Part shown: positions 35,801 through 48,149 of the stretch, one piece after another | Layout of the letters: each line of letters starts with the position of its first letter | How positions within the stretch are numbered: the first letter of the stretch is position 1 | Program-made: the position numbers and the translations under genes | The notes under the pieces: model-generated | Told to the model about the DNA's origin: nothing | Database searches by the model: none | What the model saw: only the letters and a program-made list of their open reading frames with translations | From: Burhinus oedicnemus | Taxonomy: Eukaryota > Chordata > Aves > Charadriiformes > Burhinidae | Reading direction: 5' to 3' | DNA: 64,000 nucleotides | NCBI GenBank assembly: GCA_008921705.1 | Contig: VFFE01007081.1 | Coordinates: 2,099,965-2,163,964 of the forward strand

Positions 35801-37382
35801 ATAGTTTATCTATGTAGTCATTTAGACTATGGGGATTTCTGTTTGGCGTTTGAGGCAGCACAAATAGGATATAAATATTAAGGAAAGAATGAGCTGCAGA
35901 AGCCAAGACATTATCCTGGAACAAAAAAACCCAACCAGTTCCTATGCAGACCTTGCTGTTGTAGCAAAGAGCAAGGAAGTGAAGTAAGGACTGACAAGAT
36001 TAAAATTAATCTATTGGTTTTAGAGTCATGGAAAATGGTCTTAAGATGTCCCCTAGTGAAGTGGCTTCCCTCAGGAGAGAATCAATTTATCTGCTCTTAT
36101 AACCTTCCAGACGTACAGCTTTTGTAACTTGTATGCTCTACTGCCTAACTACCCTTGCCATGGAAAGGGCTTTTTACTAATGTTTAACGGGCATCTCCTT
36201 GCTTCCGTGCAAGCCCATTCATCTTACCATGTCTGGACCCAGGTATATTCTGAGGCTATTATAATAATTTCTATGGGCATCATGTTCTCTCAGAGTAACA
36301 CGTGAGGCTTACTAGATTGGAGCACTGAGCTTTCAGAAAACCCAATTATATATAGAAGCTAGTACTTCATAACTGTAGCATTCATCTCCACTTTTCCTAA
36401 AGAATGTTGCAGTTGTTAGGGGGGATACAGTGATGCTACAGGTCAGTACTTCCAGCTTTTTCTGTTATCTTATTCACCGTTGACTTTCCATTACGTTTCT
36501 GTCTTGGAGAAGAAGAAAATACTTAGGATACTCTGGCAGCCTGTTGCCATCTGGTAGAAAACAGCAAAATGATTGCCTTGGGAGTTTGCTTTACGCCTTG
36601 TTCAAATACACTGATCTCCAATGGTAGAATAATCTATTGAGAGAGGAGGCAAAGAGACAATTCAATATTTTTGTTAGTAATTCTAATTCTTTATCAACAA
36701 TAAAGGTGTTTTATTTCAGTTTACCAATGCAAAAGTTGTCAGGTGAAGAAAAACATAATTAAATATTCCAGTCCCAGGGCACAATAGGAAGATGAGTCCA
36801 GTTTAATTAACAGGTATAACAGGATGAGAAAGTCAACAGGCACATTCGGTCTTGAGGTGTCATGTGGTGATGCCAACAATGCTTCAGTGCTAGCCTGAGA
36901 TAGATTCAGGTTGATAAATACCTGTTTAGATTTGAACAACAATAAAGCACAACTGAGACACAACATAGTAGGCTACATAGGAAATCAATGATTAGTTCAT
37001 CTCAGCTGTGTGCTGAATATATACTCCACATGCGTCAGGCAAAATTTCCAAAGCTAGGCAAGATCATGGGTTTCTCTACATGTAGTTTATATTCATAATT
37101 GGTATGACCTAATTTGCATTTTCAGATAACCATTGCCAATTAAGGTAATTGGTGACTACATGCAATGCCAAATGCTGTGCATGAACTAGCCATATTTAAA
37201 CATGCAAGTCTAACTTCAAACATCTAGATTTTTTCATCTCGTTAAAAGTAAATCCATTATTAAGGAGACAGATTAAGCTCATTTGTATCAGCAGGGCGAT
37301 GCCTTAATCTTTTTAAAAAAAAGTTTAGGTCTGATCTCATTAATCCGCACCCACCATGTTGGTTGTTTGGGTTTTTTTGCAG
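32801..37382. other. UST: Large UST intron, last part
   Basis: Intron sequence ends in the acceptor GTTTGGGTTTTTTTGCAG. It contains a GC-rich stretch (33560-33740, including a C-rich run near 33725-33740) and a short palindrome CAAGATTTAAAATCTTG at 35210-35226. It also has an AT-rich block near 37090-37160 with ATTTGCAT and AATTAAGGTAATTGG motifs. The frame 33411-33899 (162 aa) has no recognisable domain. No CR1 or LTR copy was recognised. Confidence 0.65.
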
Positions 37383-37666
37383 AACATAGGAAACTTGGCA
37401 ATCTGACTGTGACAGTGAAAAAGACCGTCCCCTCTCCAGAAGCAATACAGATCCTCTACCAACGCATGAGATATGAATACGAGTTTTATTACTATGTCAA
37501 AGAACAGTTCCACCTGCTAAAGCGCAAGTTTGGACTGAAGTCTCATATCAGGAAACCACGTCCCAGACCCGAGTTCTTCATTCCTTCTCCCCTGGAAACA
37601 GAGGAACCGATAGACGATGAGGAAGAAGATGATGAAAAATGGCTAGAGGATATCTATAAAAGGTGA
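37383..37666 (+). CDS. UST: UST terminal coding exon (probably exon 8): uronyl 2-O-sulfotransferase C-terminus
   Basis: This terminal exon of 284 coding nt completes a split Glu codon with AA, encodes 93 residues beginning HRKLGNLTVTVKKTVPSPEA, and stops at TGA 37664-37666. The acceptor is TTTTTTTGCAG/AA at 37372-37384. Conserved family features are the aromatic helix (ILYQRMRYEYEFYYYVKEQF), the basic KRKFGLKSH stretch and a strongly acidic tail rich in Asp/Glu that ends KWLEDIYKR, as in mammalian UST. Differences from the human protein (recalled) concentrate in the linker after KSH. The three exons give 179 residues, which matches positions of roughly 228-406 in the human enzyme, so the C-terminal 44% is complete and undamaged. 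The upstream ATG at 37283 is intronic. Confidence 0.97.
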
Positions 37667-39501
37667 TGGATGGAAGAGCTATCCTTTCTCTTCTGGTGAC
37701 CCCTCCAGCTTTCTTAAGATTTTTTTAATTATTGTTAAAAGTAATTCCTTAAGGAACTGAGTTAATGCGCAGCAGCATTTGAAGCAGAATGGAAGAGACC
37801 ATTCCCACATGCTGGGGCCATCAGGACATACCTGGTTTTGCAGGTTTGATTCATTGATTCAGGTGTTGGCCCTATAGCATCCTTGCTATAGCATAGTTCA
37901 AGAGAGAAATATCTACTGTCTATCACAAAATAACTTTTGGAGTACACAGTAGTCCTCTGGGAACCTGCAAAACATAAAAGAATAGATTAGGCATAGATTA
38001 GGCGGTCTTGAAAAGTAAATTTTACAGACTCTTGTCTCTCTCTTTCTCCAGAAACAAGTCTTAATTACATAACACTGCAGCGTTAACTACCAGCAATGTG
38101 AACTTCGGGCAGTGAGCCGTTTGGGAAGAGTGCCTCTTTCTGCCCAGAGCACACCGGTATCCCAGTGGTACGGCAAGAGCCGTTGCTGTGTCCGTACACA
38201 TCCAGGGATAACAGGCTCAGAAAAGGGCTAGATAATGGCTTCTGAATTACCCTGTGCGGGAGGAGCAAGGCTGCTATTCTGGCAAATTAATATTAGCGGA
38301 CAAAAGGCAAGTTACAGGAACCAGATGTTTTTGGTAAACCCTTCTAGTTCATAGAGTGGAAAAAGTTGCCAGGTCAGTGAATGGCAATAACAGATGAAAA
38401 GTGCAAGGCAGGGTTACCTAAATGGTGGAGTTTTGTTTCTGCAGTTCAGTATGTTTCTATTAAACTTTGAAGGAAAAGGTGCAGCATATGGGTTCTATGT
38501 TCAGGAAGGGTATCTGTAGATTTTTATTATTCTTACGGGTCACAAATCCAAAGAGATACAGAAAAAGTCGCTCATTAAAAAACTTAGATGATCTGGAACT
38601 CAAGCATGGCCTGTATTTCTATGATCGCAGAATTTAGTTGTTCGCATCTGAAGCTGAACGCAGCTGCCCCACCAGCACAAACATCAGACGCCTGCTTTTA
38701 GCATGGTTAGAAGTAAAACTAACAATGTGGACATACACATCTTCTCTAGTTGAACTATTTCAGAATGGTAAAACAAGGAAAAGAAGGTATGCTCTGTGAA
38801 ACCAAAGCCGATTCAGTGATACGTTGTTAAGAGAGTCACTGAGAAAGCTGCCCTTGTTAATCACTACAAGTAGTACCAGCAAACACTAGAAAGGGGACAG
38901 GTGGAGGCTGGGAGGGGAGACGGGAATAGCTCCAATGTGTGACATGCTGCTGCCTTTAAGGTGCGTGTCCCTGGGATTCCCTGTGAGGTGTGGGCTTGCC
39001 GGCTATTCGACAGCCTGCCAGGACTGGTGGTGCAGAAGCAACAGACCTGCAGGCAGTAATGGGCAGAGCTATTTGGCCCTCTGCTCCATAGCAGAACAGG
39101 GGGGATTTAGGGGTCTTGATGAGGCCTTGGCCTCTTGTGCACCATTGTTGCCGGAGGAAACTGGACTAGTAGAGGATAATAGCAATAAATTCCTGTCCTA
39201 GAGCACAGGAGAGAAGCAGGGCCGAGGAGCTGCAGCTCCTTGCCAGGATGAGTCCTAGTAACACTTCAGGGGCAATGCACCTCTGTCTAACTCACATCCT
39301 TTCTCAAACATCTACCTGGAAATTTTTGCTTCCTGTTGTGCGGCTGCCTCAGCAGTGTGTCTGCCATCTGCAAGGTCATACTTCGGTTTGCAATAACAAG
39401 CAAAAGTTATTTTGTGATGGACGAGGCATATAAACTTGGGCTAAGCTCGAATGTGCTTTCCAAGGGTTTCCTCTTCCATGAGCCTGCTGAGAGCCAATAA
39501 A
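37667..39501 (+). other. UST: UST 3' UTR, 3' end not determined
   Basis: Sequence after the UST stop codon has no further open frame of interest and should be 3' UTR for at least part of this span. Candidate poly(A) signals are ATTAAA at 38459-38464, AATAAA at 39184-39189 and AATAAA at 39496-39501. I cannot tell which is used, and signals further right (40.6, 41.1 kb) are also possible. A tandem ATAGATTAGGC duplication lies near 37982-38003. Confidence 0.4.
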
Positions 39502-42415
39502 CATTATATCTTCATCACCAGTCAGTCTTCACTGTACCTACGTGCAGAGAACGCAAGTAAAGAAGTGTAATCGTGTTAAGACAAGACACTAACTTACAGA
39601 AAATACTGCGTAGAAGATTCTGTTCTCATGATTAACATCCCAGGTTGGTGGTAGCAATGCACTACCATGGGGGAGCACATTAAAGAAAGCTGAAAATGGC
39701 ACAGATAACAACTAACATATTAGCTAAAATATGAATCTGCTGCATTGTATATTTTAAGTGGTTTCTATGAAATTACATTGAAAGAGTAATGATTAGTTTA
39801 CACACTGTGGAGTTGTATTTTGGAAAGAAAACTAATGTTCTCGCCTTTCTGAAATTCTGTTTGAATCCTTTTTGCCAACGTTGTAACAGAATAATCAGTC
39901 ACTTAACACATTCACCCTTCCTGCAAGTTCACTGCTGCTTACCGTAAAGTCTATTTTTATCTGTTTATTTAATGGTATCTTCAGCCATCACTACTTATAA
40001 CCTAAATACAAAACCTGTTTAATGATTTACTTGCTAGGTTTTAATGTTGTTGTATTTTTCGTAACAATCAACCTGGCCTCTCCTCCTTGAATGGTACTTC
40101 ATAAATTTATCTGGCACATAGCATCTAAGATTCCTGGTCGTACAGCCTACTTGTCTGTCATGAAATATATTTTACTTCATTGTCAAAAGGTACGTTTTAA
40201 GCTGGTTAATCTTTGACTTATTTATTGAAACTTTTCAGCACATTCCAAATTCTAAGTTGCTCAGGAAGAAGTTGATTTAAATGATTATATTTTGGTCTGA
40301 TGAATATTTCTTATTCCAAAAAAAAGAAAATCATTATTTGTAAGCCTTTAGCCCACAACAGCTTTGTAGGAAGTGCCATGCATGTACGTGTAAATCTTTG
40401 TGGGGGGGGAAAGGTGGGTGCTTGACATTTATGAAAATAAGAAAGCATATGTGTACATTAGCTTAGCTATAAATGAAAGCAACATATGTTTTGGGATGAA
40501 ATATTCTTTAACTTATTCACTACCATCTGCTGAAATATAAATAAGCCATATGACTCTATTTTTCAGTCCAGTGATGTTTAAAAATAAAACTCGTACATTT
40601 CTTCCTAGCGCCACAGTCCACTTGCTTCTGCTAGTTTTCTTGCCTGGGTACAGTGGCAGTGGGTAAGATGTTGGAGTTGCACCTAGCAGAACAGGATTGG
40701 GCATGGCACAGTTTATCATCTGAAAGTCATACTTCAGCAGTGAGATTGGGGCAGGTTGTTCCTGGGTTATTCTGTGTCCTGAACTATCTGGAGGTGTGAG
40801 AGTGAAGGCAGAATTATTTTACTCACCTGAGATGTGCAGAAAGTACCCTGAAGTACTTGTCTCATTGTGCTTTGTGGCTGCTAAGTAGAAAGAAGTTTTG
40901 TCCAGGAGAGAAACAGCTTGGTCCCCATACACTGCATTTTACTAGACATGGTATTTGATGGCCAGGCGTAAAAGCTCCAATGGTCCAGAGTGATGTTGCA
41001 GTGTAAGTGAAACTTCAGTGCTTTCACACTAAAGAGAGAAGCAACTGTTGTTAAAATGCAGCATTCTGGAAAAAATAAATTTTAGTCTCAAGTTTCAAAT
41101 GACAGTGACAAATGGTGTGGGGTTTTTTCCTGTTTAATTTACTTCTCTTCCACACAAATTGTGCTGATGATGCAAGGCCAAGTCTGAGTATCTGAAATGT
41201 TCTCTGCTTATATGGAGACAAGTAGCTCGGCAGACCTGAAGGTATGTGAAACGGATGGTGTATTTGAACCATTTCAATTTCTTTGCCATTCTTTATTATT
41301 GGACTTCTGATGAATTGTTTGAATGTTGTAATATAGAATTATACGTAGTATCATGAAGACACAAACAAAACCACAAATTTTAAACATTGGAGAAGAGATC
41401 TGTGCATTCCAGCCATTGAATTCTTCCTCCTTTCAATACTTGATGTAATAAAAATATTTAATGTAAAGGTAGATTTTTTGACTAACAAAGGAAACCACAC
41501 TGCACACCAACTTGGGTCTTCTTATCAAACGGCAAAACATCATCCACCAAAGAATAAAACTCTACATCCTCTTAAAAAATAAAGTTCTGAAATTCCTGGT
41601 TACGGGTAATGGTGCTCTGATCTTTCCCTCCATTTTAAGAAAGGGAACATCTGTGACATTAGACCATAGCCTAAAACAACACAGCAACATTTTTGAGAGC
41701 TAGAATACTGTAATACAATACCACAGCATTCTTTCTGTTTTATTTTTAAGGAATCAGCCTTTATTGCAGAGAGTTCAAAAAACATATAAAACACTGTCGA
41801 TCAGTCTGCTTGTGTGAGCCAAGACTGGAGAAAAGAACTGAGCGTTGTTACATATAGACCTCCATACACAGACTGCATGGGAAAAACAAGAAACTAAGCC
41901 TTGGAAGGCCCTGCCCAGTAGTGTTGACATCACCCGGACCACTTTTGCAGGGTCTGTCCCAAGGGAGTGTTTGCAAAGTCAGGCTCTGCTTAGGTGCCCA
42001 CAGGTATGGTGGGAAGTGTGCTGGAAGTCAGCTTCGTGAGAAACAGCCATGGGGGGGGTGAAAAAATCCCCTGCAAAATCTTAGAAGTGGATGGAAGGGA
42101 TCTTACTTTCAAGGTCAAAAGTTAAATCTCAACCAGCATAGACCAGTTGCTGATGTCTCACAACTGAAAAACTCATACATTTTCTTTGGTTTGCCCAGAA
42201 ATGGCATTGCATGCCACGATGCAGCACGAAATGAACTTCAAAGCTCAGTTCTAAGCTTTTGAAAGTAGGGGTGTGTAATGGAAGCACCGGCACACCACAA
42301 CGGTTGTGTCCCAGCACCGATATCTGATGCTGTCATATTGGAAGAGCCTTGAGGTGGGGCAACGGGATGAGGAAGGGGGGAGGTTTTCTGCAAACACCTA
42401 TTTGGCCTTTCAGAC
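39502..42415. other. Intergenic or distal UTR, nothing recognised
   Basis: AT-rich sequence without a recognised gene or mobile element. It contains several AATAAA hexamers. The upper part may still belong to a long UST 3' UTR. Confidence 0.5.
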
Positions 42416-42776
42416 GCTGAGGGGAGACCTTATTCTTGCTTCTAAGTATCTAAAGGGTGGGTTGAAGGAGGATGGAGCCAGACTGTTTTCAGTGGTTCCC
42501 AGTGACAGGACGAGGGGCAACGGGCACAAGTTGGAACATAGGAAGTTCCATTCAAACACAAGGAAAAACTTCTTTACAGTGAGGGTGCCAGAGCACTGGA
42601 ACAGGCTGCCCAGGGAGGTTGTGGAGTCCCCTTCTCTGGAGATTTTCAAGACCCGCCTGGGTGCAGTCCTGAGTAATGTGCTCTAGGCATTCCTGCCTCA
42701 GCAGGGGAGTTGGACTAGATGATCTCTGGAGGTCCCTTCCAACTCTGAAAATTCCATGATTCCGTGATTTTGTGAT
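42416..42776 (+). mobile_element. CR1 LINE 3' fragment, sense strand (about 0.36 kb)
   Basis: The plus strand encodes the last part of CR1 ORF2 (within frame 42306-42686), with [33 protein letters not shown] and [16 protein letters not shown]. The 3' UTR block follows (GGAGTTGGACTAGATGATCT), then the terminus ATTCCATGATTCCGTGATTTTGTGATC. Homology starts abruptly at GCTGAGGGGAG (42416), a 5' truncation. By eye it is nearly identical to the corresponding part of the antisense copy at 1.6 kb, including a shared uninterrupted block of well over 80 bp, so both belong to one young subfamily. Confidence 0.95.
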
Positions 42777-43140
42777 CTTCTCCAGTTTGGGTGCAGGAAA
42801 AAAACAGGCTGTTGCAGCCTGTGGCAGACACAAGAGTGGCAATCCAGGCTATGGCTTCCCATGGCACACGGGAGTTTCTCCTCTGGGAGCCTCCTGATCT
42901 AGTTTGTGTAGTGGTAAGCTCAAGGAGTGGAAATCTACTCCAGTCGTTAGTGTCTGATTCCCCAGAGAAGAGAAGATTGCCAAGATCATGCTGGAAAGAA
43001 GTGCTAGAAGAAGCAGCAGTGAGGCACCTGTGCTTCACCAAAGCGCTGTGAGCCTTTTCCATTTTCACTTTCTCCATCTGTTTGTATTCGAACAAACCAT
43101 GGGCCATATTTGGTGTATTTCCCAAGGTCAATCTGCATAG
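42777..43140. other. Intergenic spacer, nothing recognised
   Basis: Unique sequence between the CR1 fragment and the possible SINE relic. Overlapping open frames on both strands (42715-43131 and 42791-43051) have no recognisable domain. Confidence 0.45.
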
Positions 43141-43350
43141 GGTATTTCTGCACTAAGCACATTGTCTGAGCATCTTGGAAAATTATTAATATCTATATCC
43201 TTTTGATCCACAGTGGAGGTAAAAAAGTGCTGTTATCCCCATTTCATACATTGGGAATAGATACAGCAGGTGGGTAAGTGATATTCCTAATGTCACACAG
43301 GAAGGTTGTGAAAAAGCACTGACTATAATGTAGCCAAGTATCTTAATCCT
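43141..43350 (+). mobile_element. Possible MIR/CORE-SINE relic
   Basis: The segment GTGCTGTTATCCCCATTTCA followed by GGTAAGTGATATTCCTAATG and TCACACAGGAAGGTTGTG resembles the amniote MIR core: a TTATCCCCATTTTACAG block, then a TAAGTGACTTGCCCAAGGTC block, then ACACAG. The match is to remembered consensus only. If correct it is a very old insertion predating the mammal-bird split, with uncertain ends. Confidence 0.5.
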
Positions 43351-46300
43351 TGAACTTTCTTTCCTGCTCTAAGATCAATCCTAGATTTTAGAAGGCAAAA
43401 TAAGTACCACGGAAAATTTTACTTATGTGGAATTGTCTTGCTTCAGCTTTTCCTTAAAACTCAGCAAACTTTTCAGGTGACTGCCTAAATATGAATGTCT
43501 TTATAGCCTTTGGCAGACCATTTATGTCCTTTTGGGACAAAGATTAATTCCTAGTCTTATCTATTTAGTTGCATAACAAACACACGCAGAAATGGCATGG
43601 CTGTAAGGTAGCTTTGTGTTTGGGAAAGGTGATCCTGCAGCAGTAAAAGCAGATAAGCAGATGGATGGGTGGCTGAAGGCACATCTTGCAAATTTAGCTG
43701 TTCGCAAGAATATGGTCACATTTTCTCCTGAAATATGTGGCGCTTGTAGCCTACCTGAAAAGTCATCAAGCCTGTCTTCATGTATGTAGTCTCAAGTTGT
43801 GTTTTGTTTTGTTTTTTCCACAGTGCTTAGAAACCCAGAACATGAAGCGATGCTATACTGTTCAGCAACCAACACCAACACAGAGCGAAAAGACAGTTCG
43901 CACTCAGCTCACCAAGCAGTTGGTTTTGTCTGGTGTATCCATAAACCAGAAAGCTTCTCCAGCTATCAGACAGGGGTATATGGTGCTTTCCCTTCATCTC
44001 CTCCCAGTCCCTCCCTTACCCAGACAGTACGCGTCATCAAAGTTTTTGCCTGCGTCTTCTGGGGAAGCATCTTAAGGAAGAGTGAGCAAACGGGGATGTA
44101 ATCCAAACTCCTCTGTCCAAGTGCCCGTGCTTTGTGGAGGAGCATGAGCTGCTGAGCCTTGCTCTAAACTTTGATGCTGGGAGAAGGCCCCTGAGGTTGA
44201 GCCTACCTTGTAGGTGTCAGCTTCGTTCCTGCTCCAGATCTAGTTTCTGCTCTGAGTATTAGGGCGAGTCCTGGCCTGTCCCTGTTGAAATAACTGAGGC
44301 GTAACAATGCCAAATCCGTCCCCTTTGGCTTCGGGCCGGGAGGCTGAAATGCGCTGGCAGGTGAGCGCATCAGGGTGCAAAGAAGCCTCTGCAGTGTCAG
44401 TCCTCCAACATGAGCAGAGACGCTTGGTGTCAGCAGCAGCCCTGGAGGCTGGCGTTTGAGCAGGGAGAGGGAAACGGAGCCAGTTTCTCAGTCGTAGCTA
44501 GCTGGTGGACATTTCTGCCAAATCTCCCTTGGACAAGTTAGTGCTAGTCCTGTCAGCACTTGCTGTGGGAAAAACCTTTCTTCCTGCACTTCTTGGGACA
44601 GAAAGCTGGCAAGGAGAGCCCGGCAGTGCCTTTCTTCCAAGGAGGCTGGAGGGATCCAGGGGAGATGTGAGGGTGCAGGGGAGGAAGGGTGGCAGCCTCC
44701 TGCCTGCCTGCCTACCCCACGGAGGGCTGAGCTCCGGGCTGTTTCTCACCAGACCCGGGCAGGACAGTGCTGATAGAGGACGCTGTTGCTCCTTGAAGCA
44801 TGAAAACCCAGCTCCTCACGATAGGGGTGCTTGTCAGAAACTCTGCTGTGAAAACTCCCTGGAGTCTCTGCATAATTGTAGCTTTCCAGCAGGTTTTGCC
44901 CCAAAGAACGTGATTTGGCCCATCAGCATTGGCTGGAAACTGAGCTTTCTAGTGACTCCACAATCCAGCCCTTGTCAGTCACGCCACTTGGGTCCGTGCA
45001 TGGGGCTCTTTGTGATAAACCTCACTGGAATTTGGAAACCGTTCAGCAAATTTGACCTCTACTTTGTCTTATAAATATCACAGTGTCAAGCAGCATCACG
45101 CATGTCTTATCACTCCAAAACTGGGAGAAGGAGATGGAATTATTATGTGGTCAGCTCTGATTTTCCAAAACAATATCTTTTGAGTCAAAGGAAAAAGCTT
45201 TTTGCTTCTCAGAAAGAAAGAAGAATGTCCTCTTTTTGCTTGGGGGAAGGGGGCTCTTCTCAAACTTGCTCTGATCCCTCATGAGCATGTACCCCAAAGG
45301 TGCCTAAAGCATTTTCATCTTTTGTACATAGAGCACCATGGCAGCCAGCTCCTGCAAAGAAGACGAGATGAGACCCAACCCATTTCTGTGTTCTCACCAC
45401 GGGAAAGGGAACGGAGGCGTCAGCAAAACCTTGGCCAAGAACAGTTCTGACCAAAGTTAAGATCTTCTAACTTCTCTGCAAAATAGACAGAAAAGGGCAA
45501 AATAGATAGCAAAGCTTACACTGGAGCAATCCAGGGCAAACAGGGAAAATGCGTTTAGCCACAGGTCAGCATCTTTTAAGAAAGCTGCTGCTCCTTGCTA
45601 ACATGAGGAAGGTCAGGCCCTTTCTTTCCTCAAAAAATGTATGCGGTCCCATGGTGCCACCTCCCCGGCCTCCATCGCGGCTGCTGCCCGGGCTGCCGCA
45701 GCCCTGCCGGTGCTGTCGCAGGCAGCAGAAGGGGACGCAGCAGCACCGCTGCCTTGGGAGCCCCGCACAGCTGGCAGCCCGGCTTGTTGCCGAATCGCTG
45801 TGTGGCCTGGCCTAATTGCTTAAAGCTTTGCTTTTTCCTTCACCGCAAAGGCTAGAGTGTAGTATTTATCTGCTCTGCAAAACTTTTATGAGAATTAGTA
45901 CGGTTTTGTAGAATTCCTGAATAACAGGGATCACAATAGCTACGGTGGAGCCAGACTTTGCAATGCCCAACGCCTGCGCTGTTTGCCTTCTTTATGCGCC
46001 GTCTCTGCAGCCAGGAATCGGGCTCCTCTGCCTCCCACCGACCCCAGCGGCAAGTGCCCCAGACCACTCAAAATCCAGCTGAGGTGCGACTGCCCAGCGT
46101 GCCCCAGGCACTTTGGCCTCCACCTCCCTCCTCCTGTGTCAGTCCCAGGCTGGGAAAGGAGCCCGGGCGCCACTGGAAGGCAGTTGAATGGAGCTCTCTA
46201 AACCGCTGAGGGACTTTGCACTATTTTATATTCCTCCGGCAATAAAAAGGAGGCACAGAGAATTTCCCTGGGGAAATTTGCCATGGGGAAAACCTCCTCA

Positions 46301-48149
46301 TTTTCCTGCCAGACAGTGAGCTGGGAAAAGTAATTTGAAACAGGACAGGTAATCCCCACCTTTCCCAAAATATCCCTTCAGGTTTTGGCCAGCCCTTATG
46401 TACAATGAAGCCAGCACTGTCACATCATATTCTTGAAGACTCCTCTTACAGGCAACATTTAGGATCAAGTCGTAATAGTTATGACAAATAGTAATGAGAA
46501 TAATGTCGTGTTTACTTCACAGTGTTAATGTTCAACTGAACAGTAGATGCTGCAATTGAAAAGAACCAAAAAAATGCTTCGTATGCAGAGGAAGCCCGAT
46601 GCAAGAGGTGGATAAGTGAAGGTTAAACTGCGGGAACCTCTTGCTGAGGAGGCCTGGACTGCAGTGCTCAATGCCTGGGGCGTAGCTAGCTTTTCCTTCT
46701 TCCCCTCCTCCAGTGCATGCCAGTCATCTCAGTTTAGATGAAATAGCCTTTTAGAAAACACCAGCAAGCCAAGCCAAACCCAAGTATCCACTGTTTTCTC
46801 CAGCCTGTCCCTCCAAAAGCGGTTTGCTTTAGTCCGGTGAGTCAAAAGGTATTGCTCCCTTACTCATCGTTCCCATTTGCCTTTCTCAAGAGGAGGCCTG
46901 GCAGAGAAATGGTGTGGACAAGCCCTGAAGATTGCACTGGGACTCAGTAGCTCATTCTCGGGGAAGCACCGCATTAGTTGTTGGGAATTCAGGTTTGGAG
47001 ACTGTCTGAATGGTTGTTGTTATTTGCTCGGGGCCAATGGAGCCTGTGTGAAGGCGCCACCCTAAAGGGAACCTCAATCTGAAATAACCAAGTGGAGCAA
47101 AACCGGGCTGACACACGCAACAGTGGCAGGTTCCCACCGTAGCACTGCAGTTAGGCAATTAGCATGTGTTGGGTTTCTGCACTGTATAGGAACATAAGCA
47201 GGTATATGTCTATAGCTTCAAACCACTAGCTACAGCCCTCTGGAGCTCCACAGGGTTCTTAGACACGAAAGACAGAAGGGTTTTTCTTCCGTAAAGTTTG
47301 AAAGGAGTTTGGAGACCAGAGCAGAGAAACCAGAAAAGAGGTGAGATGCGTGGTGAGGTGTAAGGAGCAGAACCTTGTGCAAGGGGAGGCAAGGAAAGAT
47401 ACTCCTGGCATGGGTATTAAGCAGCTGGATATCCGTCAGGGAGCTGGCAGAAAGGCCAGTCACAGCCTCTCTGGCTCCGCTCTCCCTGCCCCTGCTGCTG
47501 AGGGCACACTTCATGAAAAGCCCACCCCTGATAAAAGACAAGAGCACACAGCAGCAAGGAAAGGATTCAGCCCGGGTCCAGATGTAGTGATGGGTCCAGG
47601 TGAAACTGCTGAATAACCCTGGAAGTCACTGGCTTTCAGGTGCTGGAGCCAATCTGTGGGAGAGGGAATCCTTTCTTCCTTTTGGTTCCCATCAGCGAAG
47701 ACCACTGCTGCTGCAAAATGACTAATACTGCACATTTATAAAAGAATACTGGTTCAAGCTTTCTTCTAGCAACCGGCCAATATCAGCTTTGTTTAAAGGT
47801 TTTCTTCACCTCTCAGTCTCAACTATGTGCCCTCTCCTTGTCCAAAAAAAAGTGCTAAAGTCAAGGGAGGCTCTGGGCTGACTCACTTTTCTCGGAGGAA
47901 GGGTTTTTGTCTCCTGCTGCTGCGGTCCCTTGTTCCCACACCTCATGGGTCTCTGCATTTCAATGAAGAGCCTGTGCTCCGCAAAAATGCACTGCAAGCT
48001 TTCAAAGAATGCATCTGTTTATATTACCTCTCCCTGGCCCAACATCCTGTTTTGGGAAAAATAGCTTCTATAATGAGAAGCGGAGGGGAAAGCGAACAAA
48101 TGATTCTTCGTGCAGGCGGTGAAGGTCTTCCTTTCCCCCTTAGCTTCTT
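43351..48149. other. Intergenic stretch with GC-rich patches, no gene recognised
   Basis: The stretch holds a consensus-like 3' splice site (GTTTTGTTTTTTCCACAG ending 43823), GC-rich patches around 44580-44760 and 45640-45800, and long chance open frames. The longest is 44505-45074 (189 aa), with no recognisable domain. It could contain lncRNA exons, but nothing shows this directly. Confidence 0.45.

Noticed and set aside
37283..37382. In-frame ATG upstream of the last UST exon as a gene start
   Set aside because: The first 33 codons are intron sequence, including a polypyrimidine tract and the CAG acceptor. The protein matches UST only from residue E/H at the exon border.
44505..45074. 189-aa plus-strand open frame
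   Set aside because: No recognisable domain, no splice or promoter context, and a minus-strand frame covers the same GC-rich DNA. A chance ORF is likely.
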